DNA of 64,000 nucleotides from Cephalopachus bancanus (GCA_027257055.1 JAPVLO010000122.1:3286001-3350000), one strand, 5' to 3'; shown: positions 22,047 to 34,764, counted from the stretch's first letter. A program made the numbers and translations. Notes: generated by a model not told the origin, from the sequence alone.

Positions 22047-22328
22047 GAGTTGGAGTCTCACTTCGTCGCCCAAGCTGGAGTGCAGTGGCACACTCACAGC
22101 CACCCCAGTCAACCTGCTGGGTTCCCGCGATCCTTCTGCCTCAGCCTTCCAAGTAGCTAGAACTACAGGTGCATGCTATCATGCCCGGCTAATTTTTAAA
22201 AAATTTTTATTGTAGAGACAAGATCTCGCCAAGTTGCCTGGCTGGTCTCGACCCCACGGGCTCAGGCAATCCACTCATTTCAGCCTCCCAAAGTACTGGG
22301 ATTACAGGCTGAGCCACTGAGCCCGGCC
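22047..22328 (-). mobile_element. Alu, lineage-specific subtype
   Basis: GAGTTGGAGTCTCACTTCG through GAGCCCGGCC, a full dimer in reverse. The right arm has GTGGCACACTCACAGCCAC, a GTGGC/GCCAC stem. A (TTTA)n tail of about 20 bases precedes it. Confidence 0.92.
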
Positions 22329-22542
22329 AATTTAAATTAAAATTAAATTAATTTAATTTTAATTGCACCCCTATTTTTTAAAAACATGTTCCTTTGTCCC
22401 CTGTATTTTCTACAAATTGGTATTTGGGTCTAGAGCTTGGTTAGATTCAGATTTGATTTTTTGGCAAGAATACATCACAGAAGTGTAATATAGTTCCATC
22501 ATGAGGCATATAGTACCAAGCAATCTCTTTTTGTGATGTTAG

Positions 22543-22848
<306 letters not shown>

Positions 22849-23172
22849 AATATATTGCTTTTGAACTTTAATGCTTGGCAGCTATCTATTTGCAATTCAC
22901 TGGGGGACATCTCACTGTTGCCACAAATACATGGGAGCACATGACATATATATGTGAAATAATTGGGGGACAACAAAACCTAATATATAATCAGGGTTAA
23001 ATTCTGAACTCCTCAGACTGGGAGTCCACGTGGGATTGGTGTATCCTAGGACAAATAGGCCTGTGAGAGAGGTGACTGCTTCACCATACCCTTGGCCTGC
23101 CTCTGGTCTCCTGCACACAGCCTGGGAGCCCAAAAAGTCTTCAAAGGAAAGGTGGCACTCAGCAAAGCAAAT

Positions 23173-23625
23173 TCAACCTCCCTGTCTAGGTTGGAGTTCT
23201 CCCAAATGGACTTGTGGCTCCTCCAGTGAGGGTGGGAATGGCAGATCCCCTTTGTTGGGATTTTCTATGAGCTTAGAAGATTCATAGCCCTCCCATGGTA
23301 ACTGCTTATTCTCCTGAACTGCCTCCTCAGCCCCCCAGGCTGCTAAGTTTTCTTCAGATTTAAGTCCACCTTTGTGGATCCTAACCAGTGGCAGTGCAGA
23401 GTGTTTTCCCTCCAGTACTTTCAGTTCATAGATGAGGGAGAGGGAGAGCAGAGACCACTTTAGGAGTCCTGAGAGAATGAGAAAAGAGAAACGGGATGGC
23501 AATAACTGGGAGGAGAGATTGACAGAAAGATCCAGCTGAACATCTGAAAGCAAACAATCTGACTGATTGGAGCGGAGGCGGAACATCCTCGGCCGTGTTG
23601 ACTCAGCTGCATCCATGTGCACCAC
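23173..23625 (-). other. 150-residue open frame of unknown nature
   Basis: This is the longest minus-strand frame outside Alus and LTRs. It starts MVHMDAAESTRPRMFRLRSN and has mixed, fairly balanced composition. I recognise no domain and see no intron structure, promoter or polyadenylation signal nearby. The surrounding 22.85-23.80 kb is otherwise unassigned and could be LTR or other repeat sequence not known to me. It is most likely a chance frame. Confidence 0.15.
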
Positions 23626-23799
23626 TTGCTTCCCCTGCCTGAAAAGAAAAACAAAGCTCCCTTACTACTCTCTATTCTCTCCAAACATGCTCTTTCTTGG
23701 GGAACCCATCTATTGCCTTTGCTTTAACTATACAGATTGCTTAATCTCTGTATCTGTGGCTTATCTTCTAGGCCAGATGTGTTTTTGTCTCTCTGTTGG

Positions 23800-24272
23800 A
23801 TTTTCCCAGGTGAATATACTATTAATATTTTGTGGCAGACATTTTTTTTATTCATCTACCTCTGCTATGGAGGCTGGGAAAACTACTTATTTTCCCAGTC
23901 TCCCTTGAGGCTAGGTATCAGTGTGATATACTTCTGGCCAATAAGATGTAGCAAACATCTACTGGAGGCTTCTGGGGGAAGCTTTTGCTTTACTGGTGAA
24001 AGACACACAGATGTATTTGCTATCTCTCTTCTTTCTGTCTAGACTTACTCCCTGAGGCCTGGGCCTGTTGTAGCCATCTTGTAATCCCAGAAGGAAGGGC
24101 TGAGAGAAAAACAGAGACCCCTGTTCTGACTTTGTTCACTTGCTGAACCTAGATCAATAATTGCCTGCTTTCATATTTTCATTTTGTGAAGGAAAAAACA
24201 CTGTTTCTATAAACTGCTCTCTATTAGGCTATCATTTGCCATTGCAACAATCTCTAGCCTAACAAACTGATA
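23800..24272 (+). mobile_element. MaLR-type LTR (old)
   Basis: CAGTCTCCCTTGAGGCTAGG, TTCTGGCCAATAAGATGTAGC, GGCTTCTGGGGGAAGC, TAGCCATCTTGTAATCCC and the final CTAACAAACTGATAC follow a known MaLR-like LTR pattern. The element is noncoding and poorly preserved in its last third. Confidence 0.6.
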
Positions 24273-24544
24273 CCTGTCTAAAGCAGACTTCATTTTTTTT
24301 AACCCTGCTCTCCATTGGTGTCTCCTTCTTACTCTCCTATTTTATTGGCAACATTATGACTTCTTCATTCTCAAAACTTGAGAGTTATCTATGTTCTTGC
24401 TTTCCAATGTTCTTTTCCACATCCAACCAGTCACCATTCTTCTCTGGATCTATATGTTCCACTGTTTTATTTCAGGGCCTTAGCGTCTGTATCTCCTCAT
24501 TGTTTCCTGCTTTCAGTCTGGAAAACATATTTTCCAGATACTTT

Positions 24545-24680
24545 GTCTTAGAATCAACCAAACCTGGATTCAAATTCTGTCACTTCTATCTCCTAGCTGC
24601 ATGATCTTGGCCAAGTCACTAATCTTTCTGAGCCTCTGTTTCTAAATCTTCAAATAAGTTTACCATTGCTGACAGTAATG
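24545..24680 (+). mobile_element. MIR SINE
   Basis: ACCTGGATTCAAATTCTGTCAC, TAGCTGCATGATCTTGGCC, AAGTCACTAATCTTTCTGAGCC and TCTGTTTCTAAATCTTC reproduce the MIR core in the forward direction. Confidence 0.85.
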
Positions 24681-25106
24681 GTTATGTTGAGGTTTGTGGG
24701 CTAATGAAAATGTAGTTGCATGGTCATCTCTAAGTAGAGAGGGAATATATAGGTATAAGTAGAGAGAGACTGTATAGGTTCAATTCCCAATTTTGATTTT
24801 ATTAATGATATAGCTGTGGGCAAGATATTCAGTACTAGTGGTTGCCTTGTAGATTACTCGAGATTTTCCTTGTAGACAATCTTGTTGTCTGTGAATAATG
24901 ACAGTTTTACTTATTCTTTCCAATCTATATGTCTTCTGTTATTTATTTTTCTTGCCTTATTGCATTGGCCAGGAATTCTAGGACAAGACTGGGTAAAAGG
25001 GGTGAGAATGGACATACTTGTTTTTTCTGTGCTCTTACAGGAAATAATTTACTATATTGCCATAATGTTGGTTGTTTTTCTTGTGGAGATTTAAAAATTT
25101 ATTTTA

Positions 25107-25376
25107 GAGTTGGAGTCTCACTTCGTTGCCCAGGCTGGAGTGCAGTGGCTTGCTCACGGCCACCCCAGCATTGACCTGCTGGGCTCCAGCGATCCTTTCA
25201 CCTCAGCCTTCCAAGTAGCTAGAACTACAGGTGTGTGCTACCACACCTGGCTAATCATTTTTTATTTCTTGTAGAGACCAGATCTTGCCAAGTTTCCCAG
25301 GCTGGTCTCGAACCCACCGTCTCAGGCAATCCATTTGCGTCAGCCTCCCAAAGTGCTGGGATTACCAAGCCTGGCC
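25107..25376 (-). mobile_element. Alu, lineage-specific subtype, nested in L1
   Basis: GAGTTGGAGTCTCACTTCG to CAAGCCTGGCC, a full dimer in reverse that lacks the usual AGGCTGAGCCACC segment near its 5' end. The right arm reads GTGGCTTGCTCACGGCCAC. Confidence 0.92.
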
Positions 25377-25644
25377 TTTGTGGAGTTTTTTAAAGCACAT
25401 TCTTTTTTTCTGAAATTATTGAGATAATTATGTGATTTTTTTCTTTTTTGTTGTGTAATTATAGTGAATTTATTGATTTCACTTTAGTGTTTTGAATGTA
25501 ATGTATTGAATATTCAGTATAGTGTAAATATAGTGATTCATTAAATTTCATTTGTTGAGTATCAAATATTAAGCCAACCTTGCCTTCCTGAAGCAGATAT
25601 TACTTTGTCATAAGGCATTATGATTTTTATATATTGCTGTATTC

Positions 25645-25980
25645 ATTTAATATTTTATTTTATTTTTTATTTTATTTTATTTTTTGAGTTGGAGTCTCAC
25701 TCTGTCACCCAAACTGGAGTGCAGTGGCTGCTCCTGGCCACTGCAGCCTCAACCTGCTAGGCTCTGGCAATCCTTCGCCTCAGCCTTCCAAGTAGCCAGA
25801 ATTACAGGCATGCACTACCACGCACAGCTGATTTTTTTTAATTTATTTATTGTAGAGATGAGGTCTCGCTGCCCAGGCAGGTCTCGAACCCGCGGGCTCA
25901 GGCAATCCACTCACCTCAGCCTCCCAAAGGTGTGGGATTACAGGCTGAGCCACCAAGCCTGGCTCAATTAATATTTTATT
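25645..25980 (-). mobile_element. Alu, lineage-specific subtype, nested in L1
   Basis: The Alu body is 25686-25964, preceded by an ATTTT-rich tail. The target duplication is ATTTAATATTTTATT at 25645-25659 and ATTAATATTTTATT at 25967-25980. The B box area keeps CTCGAACCCGCGGGCTC. The right arm reads GTGGCTGCTCCTGGCCAC. Confidence 0.94.
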
Positions 25981-26690
25981 AATGATTTTTTATAACTATT
26001 CATGAGGGATATTAGCCTATAAACTTCTTTCCTTGTCATGTGTTTTCGGGTTTTAGTATCAGGATTATTCTGCCTTTATCAAATGAATCAAGAAACATTT
26101 TCATTTTTATATATTTTTCCTTTCCTCTGTTTTAAATGAACTTCTCCAAGGTTGATGCTATTTTAAAATGTTTTATAGATATCATCTGGACCAGGAGTTT
26201 TGTATGTGGAAAGCTTTTGATGACAAATTCAATCTCTTCAATAGAGGAAGGACTATTCAGATTTTTATTTCTTTTTATGTCAGTTTTGATAAATTGTTTC
26301 AAGGAGTTTGTCTATTTTATCTAAGTTATCAAATTTATTGACACAGAGTTGCGCATAATATTCTTTAGACTCCTTAAACTGTCACTAGGATATGTAGGGA
26401 TGTTTTATGTTCTGTCCTTTGTAACTCTTATTTGTAATTTGTGTCTGCTGTCTTTTTTTTTAAAAAATAATTCTTACTGGGAGGTTCTCAATTTTGTTTA
26501 TCTTTTAAAATACCAACTTTTTAGTTGATTTACTCTGTTGTTTGAGAAATTCATTGATTTTTGCTCATTATGTTTTCTTTTATTCTCTTTATCTTGTGTT
26601 TAACTTGCTCTTCTTTTTCTGGCTTCTTAAAGTGGAAATTTAGATGCTTAATTTTAACTTATCATCTTTACAAATATAAACATTTCAGTG

Positions 26691-27894
<1,204 letters not shown>

Positions 27895-28079
27895 TAAATA
27901 AAGAAATAATTTTTAAAGGCCCTTAGAAAAGGCTTAATAGTTGAGATGCTGAAAACAAGTAGAAAAGACTTTTGATGGGAAGCAGACATTACTTGCAACT
28001 AAATAATTTGATTCTTGATGTTATGTGAAATTTCAATTCTGTTTAACCCCAAAAAAGGTAAACTAATTAACATATACAC

Positions 28080-28620
28080 CACCTCACATAGTTACTTTAT
28101 GTATGCATAGTGAGACATTTAAAATCTATCCTCTTAACACATTTCAAGTGTACAATGCAGTGTTTTAAACTATATTCATACAGCGGTACATTAGCTGTCC
28201 AGAATTTATTCACTTTGCATAATTGAAATGGTGTATCCCTTGACTAAACATCTTACCTCCCCACTTTCTCCTCTCTGCAGCTCCTGTCAACCACCATTTT
28301 GTGCTCTGCTTTTATGAGTTTGACTATACGTGAGATGATGCACTATTTGTCTTTCTGTGTGCAACTTACTTCATTTAGCATAATGTCCTCCAGGATCATC
28401 CATGTTGTCGTCAATGTCAGGATTTTTTTCATTTTTAAGGCTAAATATTATTCCATTGTGTGTATCTGTGTGTATCATATTTTCTTTATCTATTTATCTG
28501 TCAATATAATTTAGGTTGTTTCCATATCTTAGTTATTGTGAATAGTGCTGCAATGAACATGGGAGTGCAGATTGTTCTTCAGGATACACATTTCATTTCC
28601 TTTGACTATAAAAAAAGGTT
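28080..28620 (-). mobile_element. L1 ORF2 end and 3' UTR fragment
   Basis: In reverse, TTTAGCATAATGTCCTCCAGG, GGCTAAATATTATTCCATTG, AGGTTGTTTCCATATCTTAG and GCTGCAATGAACATGGG are text from the end of L1 ORF2. The 28090-28300 part is the adjoining 3' UTR. The frame is broken. Confidence 0.85.
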
Positions 28621-29165
28621 CTGTCTTCAGTGTCCCTTGCTTGCCATTCCTTTTGCCATTCCTCTACCTGCCTCCTTCTCCCTACTTCATACTCGCTTCC
28701 ATTTTCTCCAACTCAGACGTGTCATAGGAAAAGAAGCTTGTCTTGCATCCCCTTTCCTACTGTTTATTCACTCATTCGCTTAGACTTGACTCCCTGCTTA
28801 CCATATGTCAGATACTTTTGCTGGGTGTAACAGTTTTTCAGGAAAAAGAAAGTTACCCTAGAGAACTGATGAGTACCATTCAGGTCAGGAAAAGTACTTT
28901 CATTTTATTAGATTGTAAAGATATTTTGTGTGCTTTTGACCATGGATGCTGATGACTGCAGTATGGTGGTATCATCATTCCTGTCCATCTGATGGATTTT
29001 TGGCTTTCATATTTAGTCAGTTTAGTTTTATCAGTGATTAATTTGTCTGGGACCTCTGTGGGATCAGTGTTCTCTTAGACAAGTCACTTAGGCAAATATG
29101 CTAAAGCAAGAAAATGGTCTCAAATATCTAGAAATGCCAACAATTTCTCATTTGCAGGATTTGTT
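28621..29165. other. RAPGEF4: Intronic DNA, weak old repeat trace
   Basis: 28765-28830 (ATTCACTCATTCGC...ACCATATGTCAGATAC) recalls the common mammalian phrase seen more fully at 34765 and 51700. Nothing else was recognised. Confidence 0.3.
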
Positions 29166-29298
29166 AGAGTCTCACTCCATTGCCCAGGCTGGTGTTCAGT
29201 GGTGCAGTCATAGCTCACTGCAGCCTCAAACTCCTGGCTTCAAGCTATGCTCCTGCCTCAGCTAGGACTTGCAGGTGTGAGCTATCACACCAAGCCCT
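29166..29298 (-). mobile_element. Old Alu fragment with internal deletion
   Basis: GAGTCTCACTCCATTGCCC, CAGCCTCAAACTCCTGGC, then a jump to TTGCAGGTGTGAGCTATCAC. The middle of the element is missing. Confidence 0.8.
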
Positions 29299-30777
29299 TG
29301 ATAATGTTTTTTGTATTGACTCCATATCATATTTTCTTCACGGACTAAGTAATTATATGATAATATGTTTTAAAAATTTTCATGTCAAAAATTGAAGGCA
29401 ACTTGGGAATAGTTAGTCTTTGTTGTGATGTTGGGACACCATGTATACATCAGACTTATAAATATTCCCTGATGGTATTTGAAGACCTAAGTTATAGAGT
29501 TAGAACTACCTAGTTGGTAGCTAGGTTTTACATTTTATTTACCTAAAATAATTTTACAACTTAAATTAGGAGTCTCTGTTTAATTATCTAGATCATCAGA
29601 GCATAAATAAAAGAGCCCTCTATTGACTCAAAAGTGCAGTTACAGAGAATAGCAAGGAAAATGAGGCAGCTTCAACTATAAGGCAGAGCCACACGTGCAT
29701 GTCCAACTGGTTGCAATGAATGGAGTGTGATTGTCTCATGTTCTTCACTCCTCATGCTGCAGCTCTGCACTCTCAGCTTGTACAAACATCTTATCTTTTC
29801 CTCAATTGAATTTTACACTATCTCCATTGCTTTGCTTTCTAGCTTTCAGCACTTCATCGGCTATTCATCTTAACAACTCTAGAGATTTATTTTAGAGTTC
29901 AACATTTAACAGGTTACGAATGTCAAAGTCAATCTAATTTTTAAAAACCCTTTGTGTTCAGATGATTAATGTATTTTTTTGTCTCCATGATAAGTCCTAA
30001 CCCTAAACATCCACAGGAGAAATGAATAATGTAACTGCTTCTCAGAGGAACTTACACAAGTCAAAGGCGGACATTACTTAACCCTGGTAGTATTTTCGGT
30101 TATCTGAAAGATAAGCATAAAGTAGTCAATTTGCAAAATTGAAATATTTTTGTTAAATGTATATATTATTCATCTCTTTTGGGAAAAGAATATAGGCATT
30201 GGTGAGAAAGGAGAGTGTACAATAATAAAATAAAAATAACAGAATGAAATAATTTAAAGAGTGCTGGAAAATTACTTAAAAGGAAGCTTTTTTTCCTTCT
30301 ATTTTAGTTGAACTAACCTCACTTTTATTTATTCACTTACTATTGATTTGTATCTGCCTGTAAATAATTTTGCAGTCAAATTCTACCACACAAGATTTTG
30401 CCTTCGAATTGATTTCTTTTGAATCAGGACAAGTAACACAGGCATGCAATTGACTTTATGTGCAGAATTCCATATTATTTATAGAATTATATGTAGGAGA
30501 AAACTCATTGTTGGGACTTTTATCTTGTAGGACTGATATTGAAGGGATTTTAAAAAAGATTTTAAAAATGAAAAATTGGTAATAAGGGAAATTATGGGAG
30601 AAAAGGAAAACTTTTTTTAAAAAGCCCACTAATGTTTAAATGCTAAAACAGATATCTAAGACAGCAGTACGACTCATTTGCTGAGATGAATGGGTCTGAG
30701 ACAGTTGCTACCACCATATTACTCTCTCTTTTGGTTTGTGAGGGTTGCTGCTGGGCTACACCTGAGAACTGGCAGCT
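29299..30777. other. RAPGEF4: Intronic DNA, no feature recognised
   Basis: AT-rich, with no coding exon or repeat that I can name. Confidence 0.4.
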
Positions 30778-30842
30778 CACACACATGCACACGTGCATGT
30801 ACACAGTGCACGTGCATACACACACAGCACACACATACACTG
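30778..30842. repeat. CA-rich imperfect simple repeat
   Basis: ACACACATGCACACGTGCATGTACAC and similar alternating purine-pyrimidine text over about 65 bases. It has several self-complementary GTGCAC/GCACGTGC blocks. Frames through it give Cys/Thr/His-rich peptides by composition only. Confidence 0.8.
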
Positions 30843-31201
30843 GCTTCTTCTGGAGAGTGTTACCAGTTGACATGTCTTTTTCCTTCCCAGATGGAAAATG
30901 GCAGGAGCTTATGAAAGGTTACAGACTATGATTTAAACTGTATTTTGATTGGGCCAAATCAAAGACTTTCTGGCTTATAATTATTAATTTCTTTCTTTAG
31001 ACCCTGTCTCCAGGAATAACTGGTCATACAATTTTACTCTATTTTTCTGCAATTTTTTAAATTATAAAGATGTGGGGTACAATTCAGGGTTAGGTATATA
31101 TACATTGATTATGCAGGTACCCTTGTTGAAGAGGTATGCCACTCCCTCCCCTAGCAGTTTCCTCAACTGCCAATCCCACCCCTCTCCCCTGTGCAATATT
31201 T

Positions 31202-31522
31202 TTGTATGTGTATTTTTTTTTGAGTTGGAGTCTCACTCTGTCGCCCAGACTGGAGTGCGGTGGCCGCTCCCGGCCACCGCAGCCTCGACCTGCTGGGCTC
31301 CGGTGAACCTTCCGCCTCAGCCTTCTGTGTAGCCGGAATTACAGGCCCATGCTACCACGCCCGGCTAATTTTTTTTTTTTTTTTGATTTATTGTAGAGAT
31401 GAGGTCTCGCCTGCCCAGGCGGGTCTCGAACCCGCAGGCTCAGGCAATCCACTCACCTCAGCCTCCCAAAGGCGCGGGATTACAGGCTGAGCCACCGAGC
31501 CCGGCTTGTATGTATATTTTTT
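31202..31522 (-). mobile_element. Alu, youngest-looking lineage-specific copy
   Basis: The Alu body is 31222-31505. The flanks TTGTATGTGTATTTTTT (31202-31218) and TTGTATGTATATTTTTT (31506-31522) form a 17-bp target duplication with one difference. The right arm contains GCGGTGGCCG-CTCC-CGGCCACCGC, a perfect 10-bp inverted repeat (31257-31266 and 31271-31280). The B box region contains GCGGGT-CTCGA-ACCCGC (31419-31435). CpG sites are well preserved, which suggests recent insertion. Confidence 0.95.
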
Positions 31523-31739
31523 AACTTGTTTGAGCTTGTACCTTATGACTTTATGCCTTTTAAAATGAGCATTATAGGATGATCGTTTCCTAGGTTATTA
31601 TGAATTCTTTTAAAATATAATTTTTGTTGGCTAAAATATGTGGGTTATATTCTTTAAGTTTTCCCTTATTGTTGGACAAGTAATATTTTTGGAAATGATT
31701 GTTTCTGTTATAAATAATGCAGTAACCTTTAATGTTAAC

Positions 31740-31934
31740 TTTTTCCTGTGTTTTTTCTTTCTTTCTTTCTTTCTTTTTTTTTTGAGTTGGAGTCTCACTC
31801 TGTCACCCACATGCAGTGGCACACACTCATGGCCACTGCAGCGCCAACGTGCTGGTGATCCTTCCGCCTCAGCCTTTCAAGTAGCTGGAACTACAGGCAT
31901 GTGCCATTATGCCTGGCTGTTTTTCCTGTGTTTT
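31740..31934 (-). mobile_element. Right-arm-only Alu, lineage-specific
   Basis: The element is about 31784-31918, with a (CTTT)n/T tail and GAGTTGGAGTCTCACTCTG. Its 5' end, in reverse, starts AGCCAGGCATAATGGC, exactly at the right-monomer boundary. TTTTCCTGTGTTTT occurs at 31741-31754 and 31921-31934 as the target duplication. The GAGTTGG mark places it in the local Alu lineage. It lacks about 15 bases near CACCCACATGCAGTGG. Confidence 0.88.
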
Positions 31935-32034
31935 GGATCGCTTCCTTAGAATAGAGAGATGACTATAGAACTAAAATTAATGTATGTGAAGAGGTTTAAG
32001 ATTTCTGATATGTATCTTTAAATTGCTTTTCATA

Positions 32035-32165
32035 AAGGCATATAGCTGCCATTATTGATATTTTATAAATAAAGAAATTGAGGTTTGGAAAAATTAAATT
32101 ACTTGTCCAGGGTCACATAACTGGTAAGTGCTAACCACACTGGGATTGAAACCCCAGTTTCTTTC
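32035..32165 (-). mobile_element. MIR SINE
   Basis: AAAGAAATTGAGGTTTGG, TTACTTGTCCAGGGTCACATAAC, GGTAAGTGC and TGGGATTGAAACCCCAG are reverse MIR text with the conserved core. Confidence 0.8.
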
Positions 32166-32594
32166 CCCTATAACAGTGTTTCAAGTGTATTCCCTGGTAT
32201 GTTAGTAGATAATGCAGGGGGAAAAGGGCTTACACACACAAAAAATTGAAAAATGTCAAATTAAATCTTTAAAGAAATCCCCAGAACCTTGCACACCACC
32301 ATAAAAACCATAGAACACTGGGGAACACTCTGGAGTGTGCTTGCCAACTCCAGGCTGCATTATCATGATGAAAGCAGACTTTTGACTAGAAGTTGAGTTT
32401 CATATTCTCCTGGCCCCAGTACAGAAACTGTTTGAACTCAGGGCCTGTAAAGTCTAACATTAGTCCCTTCAGTTAAAATTATATGACCTAAGAGGAACAG
32501 TGTAGTAATGTAATTAAATTCTTACTAAATTCAGCCCCTTGAGATTTTGTACATTTTTTGAAAATAGAAAAATAACATCAACTGAGCTAATAAT

Positions 32595-32807
32595 CACTTA
32601 AAAATTATCTTTAAAAAATGTATTTTAGAATAATCATAGATTCACAGGAAGTTGCAAAAAACATGTATAGGGTAGTCCCATGCAACCTTCACCCCCAGTG
32701 GTAACATCTAACATAACTATTCTATTATACAATGTCAAAACCAGGAGGCTAACATTCATACATTCCATAGAGTTGACTCTGGTTTTGCCAGTTTTACAGG
32801 CATTCAA

Positions 32808-32858
<51 letters not shown>

Positions 32859-33010
32859 CGCGCGCGTATTGTTCTATGCTATCTTATCCCTTGTATAGAT
32901 GTATGCAACTACAACCACAATCAAGATACAGAACTATTCAATCACTGTACGACCCCCTCATATTATCCCTTTGTGGCTGTGTCTACCTCTCTCTTGTCAA
33001 TAACAACTAT
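32595..33010 (-). mobile_element. Old L1 3' UTR fragment
   Basis: ATAATCATAGATTCACAGGAAG, TTGCAAAA, AACCTTCACCCCCAG, GTAACATCTAACATAAC and TGGTTTTGCCAGTTTTACAGG match reverse L1M 3' UTR text. A TG repeat has expanded inside it at 32808-32866. Confidence 0.6.
32808..32866. repeat. (TG)n tract ending in CGCGCGCG
   Basis: An uninterrupted TG dinucleotide repeat of about 22-23 units (32813-32856) is followed by CT and then CGCGCGCG (32859-32866). Alternating purine-pyrimidine DNA of this kind favours Z-DNA. The CG end is unusual because CpG decays quickly in mammals. Confidence 0.93.
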
Positions 33011-34764
33011 TTTTAAAAAAATGAACAGTGTATATCTTAGGGGACAGAGTCAACCCCACTTCACGTTTCCCATCTGTTTCTGTAGGACTTTATGTTAATA
33101 ACTGATTAAGTTTCAAATGTTGTTTGGTAGACGTATTTACTAGAATAGGAAAGTTAGCCAGTCTAGTTTAGGAAGAATTTTAACACTGAAGAAGACTGGT
33201 CTTGACTCCTAGTTTAGGGGTGACTTTAAGCAAAATGGAGAAGTCCCCTGTGTGCTCTAATCCCTTTTCCCACAGCCCTCTGTTCCCTCACTGCACTTGC
33301 CTACCCTCCCTGCACCCACTTCAGAAATCTCAAGTGACCTAGGGTTGACAGGATGACAGCCAAATCTAACTCTTAGCTTCTACACTGCCCATCACACTGT
33401 AGGTAAGCTTCCAGGAGTCGTTTTTAACCCACTTGATCTGCCAGGTTTCCTTAGTTGATTGGTTGATTGTGTCTTGTCTTTGTGTCCAGACTCCTTGGGT
33501 TGACCTCTCCCCTCAGCCTTGTCTTGTACTTCTCTTGTAGGTCAATTGCTTACACACAAAAATAGGACAGATACCTTGGGCCTTATACCTGGAGGCAGTC
33601 ACAGGATGGTAGGGCACTGTACCCTGCTCCTCTTTTCGACCTTTCATCTATTTGTTTGGAGACTTGTAGTCCCAAATTTCATAGCCGTTATTAAAGTAAT
33701 CTGAGCTATAGATTTTAATTAATCTGAGTTATAGAGTTTAATGTGCTTCCCTTACAGAAATGATTATATTTAGAGCGATTAAAGCCTTAATTCAAATGAA
33801 ATCAGGATGAAATTCACTTGATAAGAATATCTACCTGGTGGTTCTTTCAGGTCATTTTGTCCAGATGTATAGGATTGTCACTGAATCCTAATCCTAATGC
33901 TCTTACCTGGGGCATACCATTTCCCCAGTTGGTCAGTTAAGGATTTTTTTATACAGGACTTGAAATGATAAGAACTTCAGTTTACTTAGAATCCTGAAAA
34001 CCTGCAGAAATCTTAAAGTCGATTAGAATGTGCTCTGTTTTGGAACACAAGATTAATTTGTGGATATATAGCTATAAACAAATGGCTGAAAGCCGAACAG
34101 TATAGCTGTTTACAGTGAGTTTTTCAGTTATCTAGTATCATAGAGAAGTTAATTTCATACAAGTTAATCCCAATTAATCCTCTAAGCATGGCCTTATTTA
34201 ATAATTCTGGTAGAAATACTTAATATTAATGCTTTTCTAAAGCATACTGAATATCATTTTTTTAACTTGATGACTGAGGCTCAGTATATTGAACTAAATT
34301 AGTATCCTATGTTACAATACTGTGATTTTGAAGTGTGTGGATTATCTGTTTCAATAGCTGATGCACCCTGTGTTGCCTATTTTTTTTTTAATTTTGCTTG
34401 TTTTATTTATCTGTCTCTTCCTTACTTCCCAGAAGCTGTCATTCCTTTCTTGCTGCCCTTTGGATTTCTGTTCTGTCTCTTTCCATTGCACAAATATAAT
34501 ATGTATATTGCTTTTAGTCATTTGGACTTAGGATCAGGCAACCAAATTTATTGCAGTTGTATGTATAATATAAGTACTTGAAGTTTATTCCCTGGATATT
34601 TCTTCTCTGAGTAAAGTGTATGAATTTCAGACTTTTGGGGCCTTGATTTGGGTTTCCCATATCCTTTTAAACTTTCTTGCTACATGACCTCACTCCTCTG
34701 ATTTTTTTAATAACTGAGATTTCCAGATAAATATCCTCGGGATAGTTGAGATATTAGTGTAATA
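33011..34764. other. RAPGEF4: Intronic DNA, no feature recognised
   Basis: I found no exon or named repeat. The frame at 34309-34581 is hydrophobic but unsupported. Confidence 0.4.

Larger units (their letters stand above)
24860..26690 (-). mobile_element. L1 ORF2 fragment (reverse transcriptase region), dead
   Basis: The text is reverse-complement L1 ORF2, as shown by TGAGGGATATTAGCCTATAAAC, TTTAGTATCAGGATTATTCTGCC, AATCTCTTCAATAGAGG, TTTGTCTATTTTATCTAAG and CTCAATTTTGTTTATC. Many stops and indels destroy the frame. Two later Alus (25107-25376 and 25686-25964) are nested in it in the same orientation. Its 3' end, toward 24860, is gone. Confidence 0.85.

Noticed and set aside
30643..30931. 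Overlapping frames on both strands near the CA-rich repeat
   Set aside because: Composition of the simple repeat explains them; no recognised protein.
31419..31435. Possible tRNA gene because of the T-arm-like stem
   Set aside because: No acceptor, D or anticodon arms; it is the B box region of an Alu.
32808..32898. Cys/Val-rich open frames
   Set aside because: They are a direct reading of the TG repeat in different phases.
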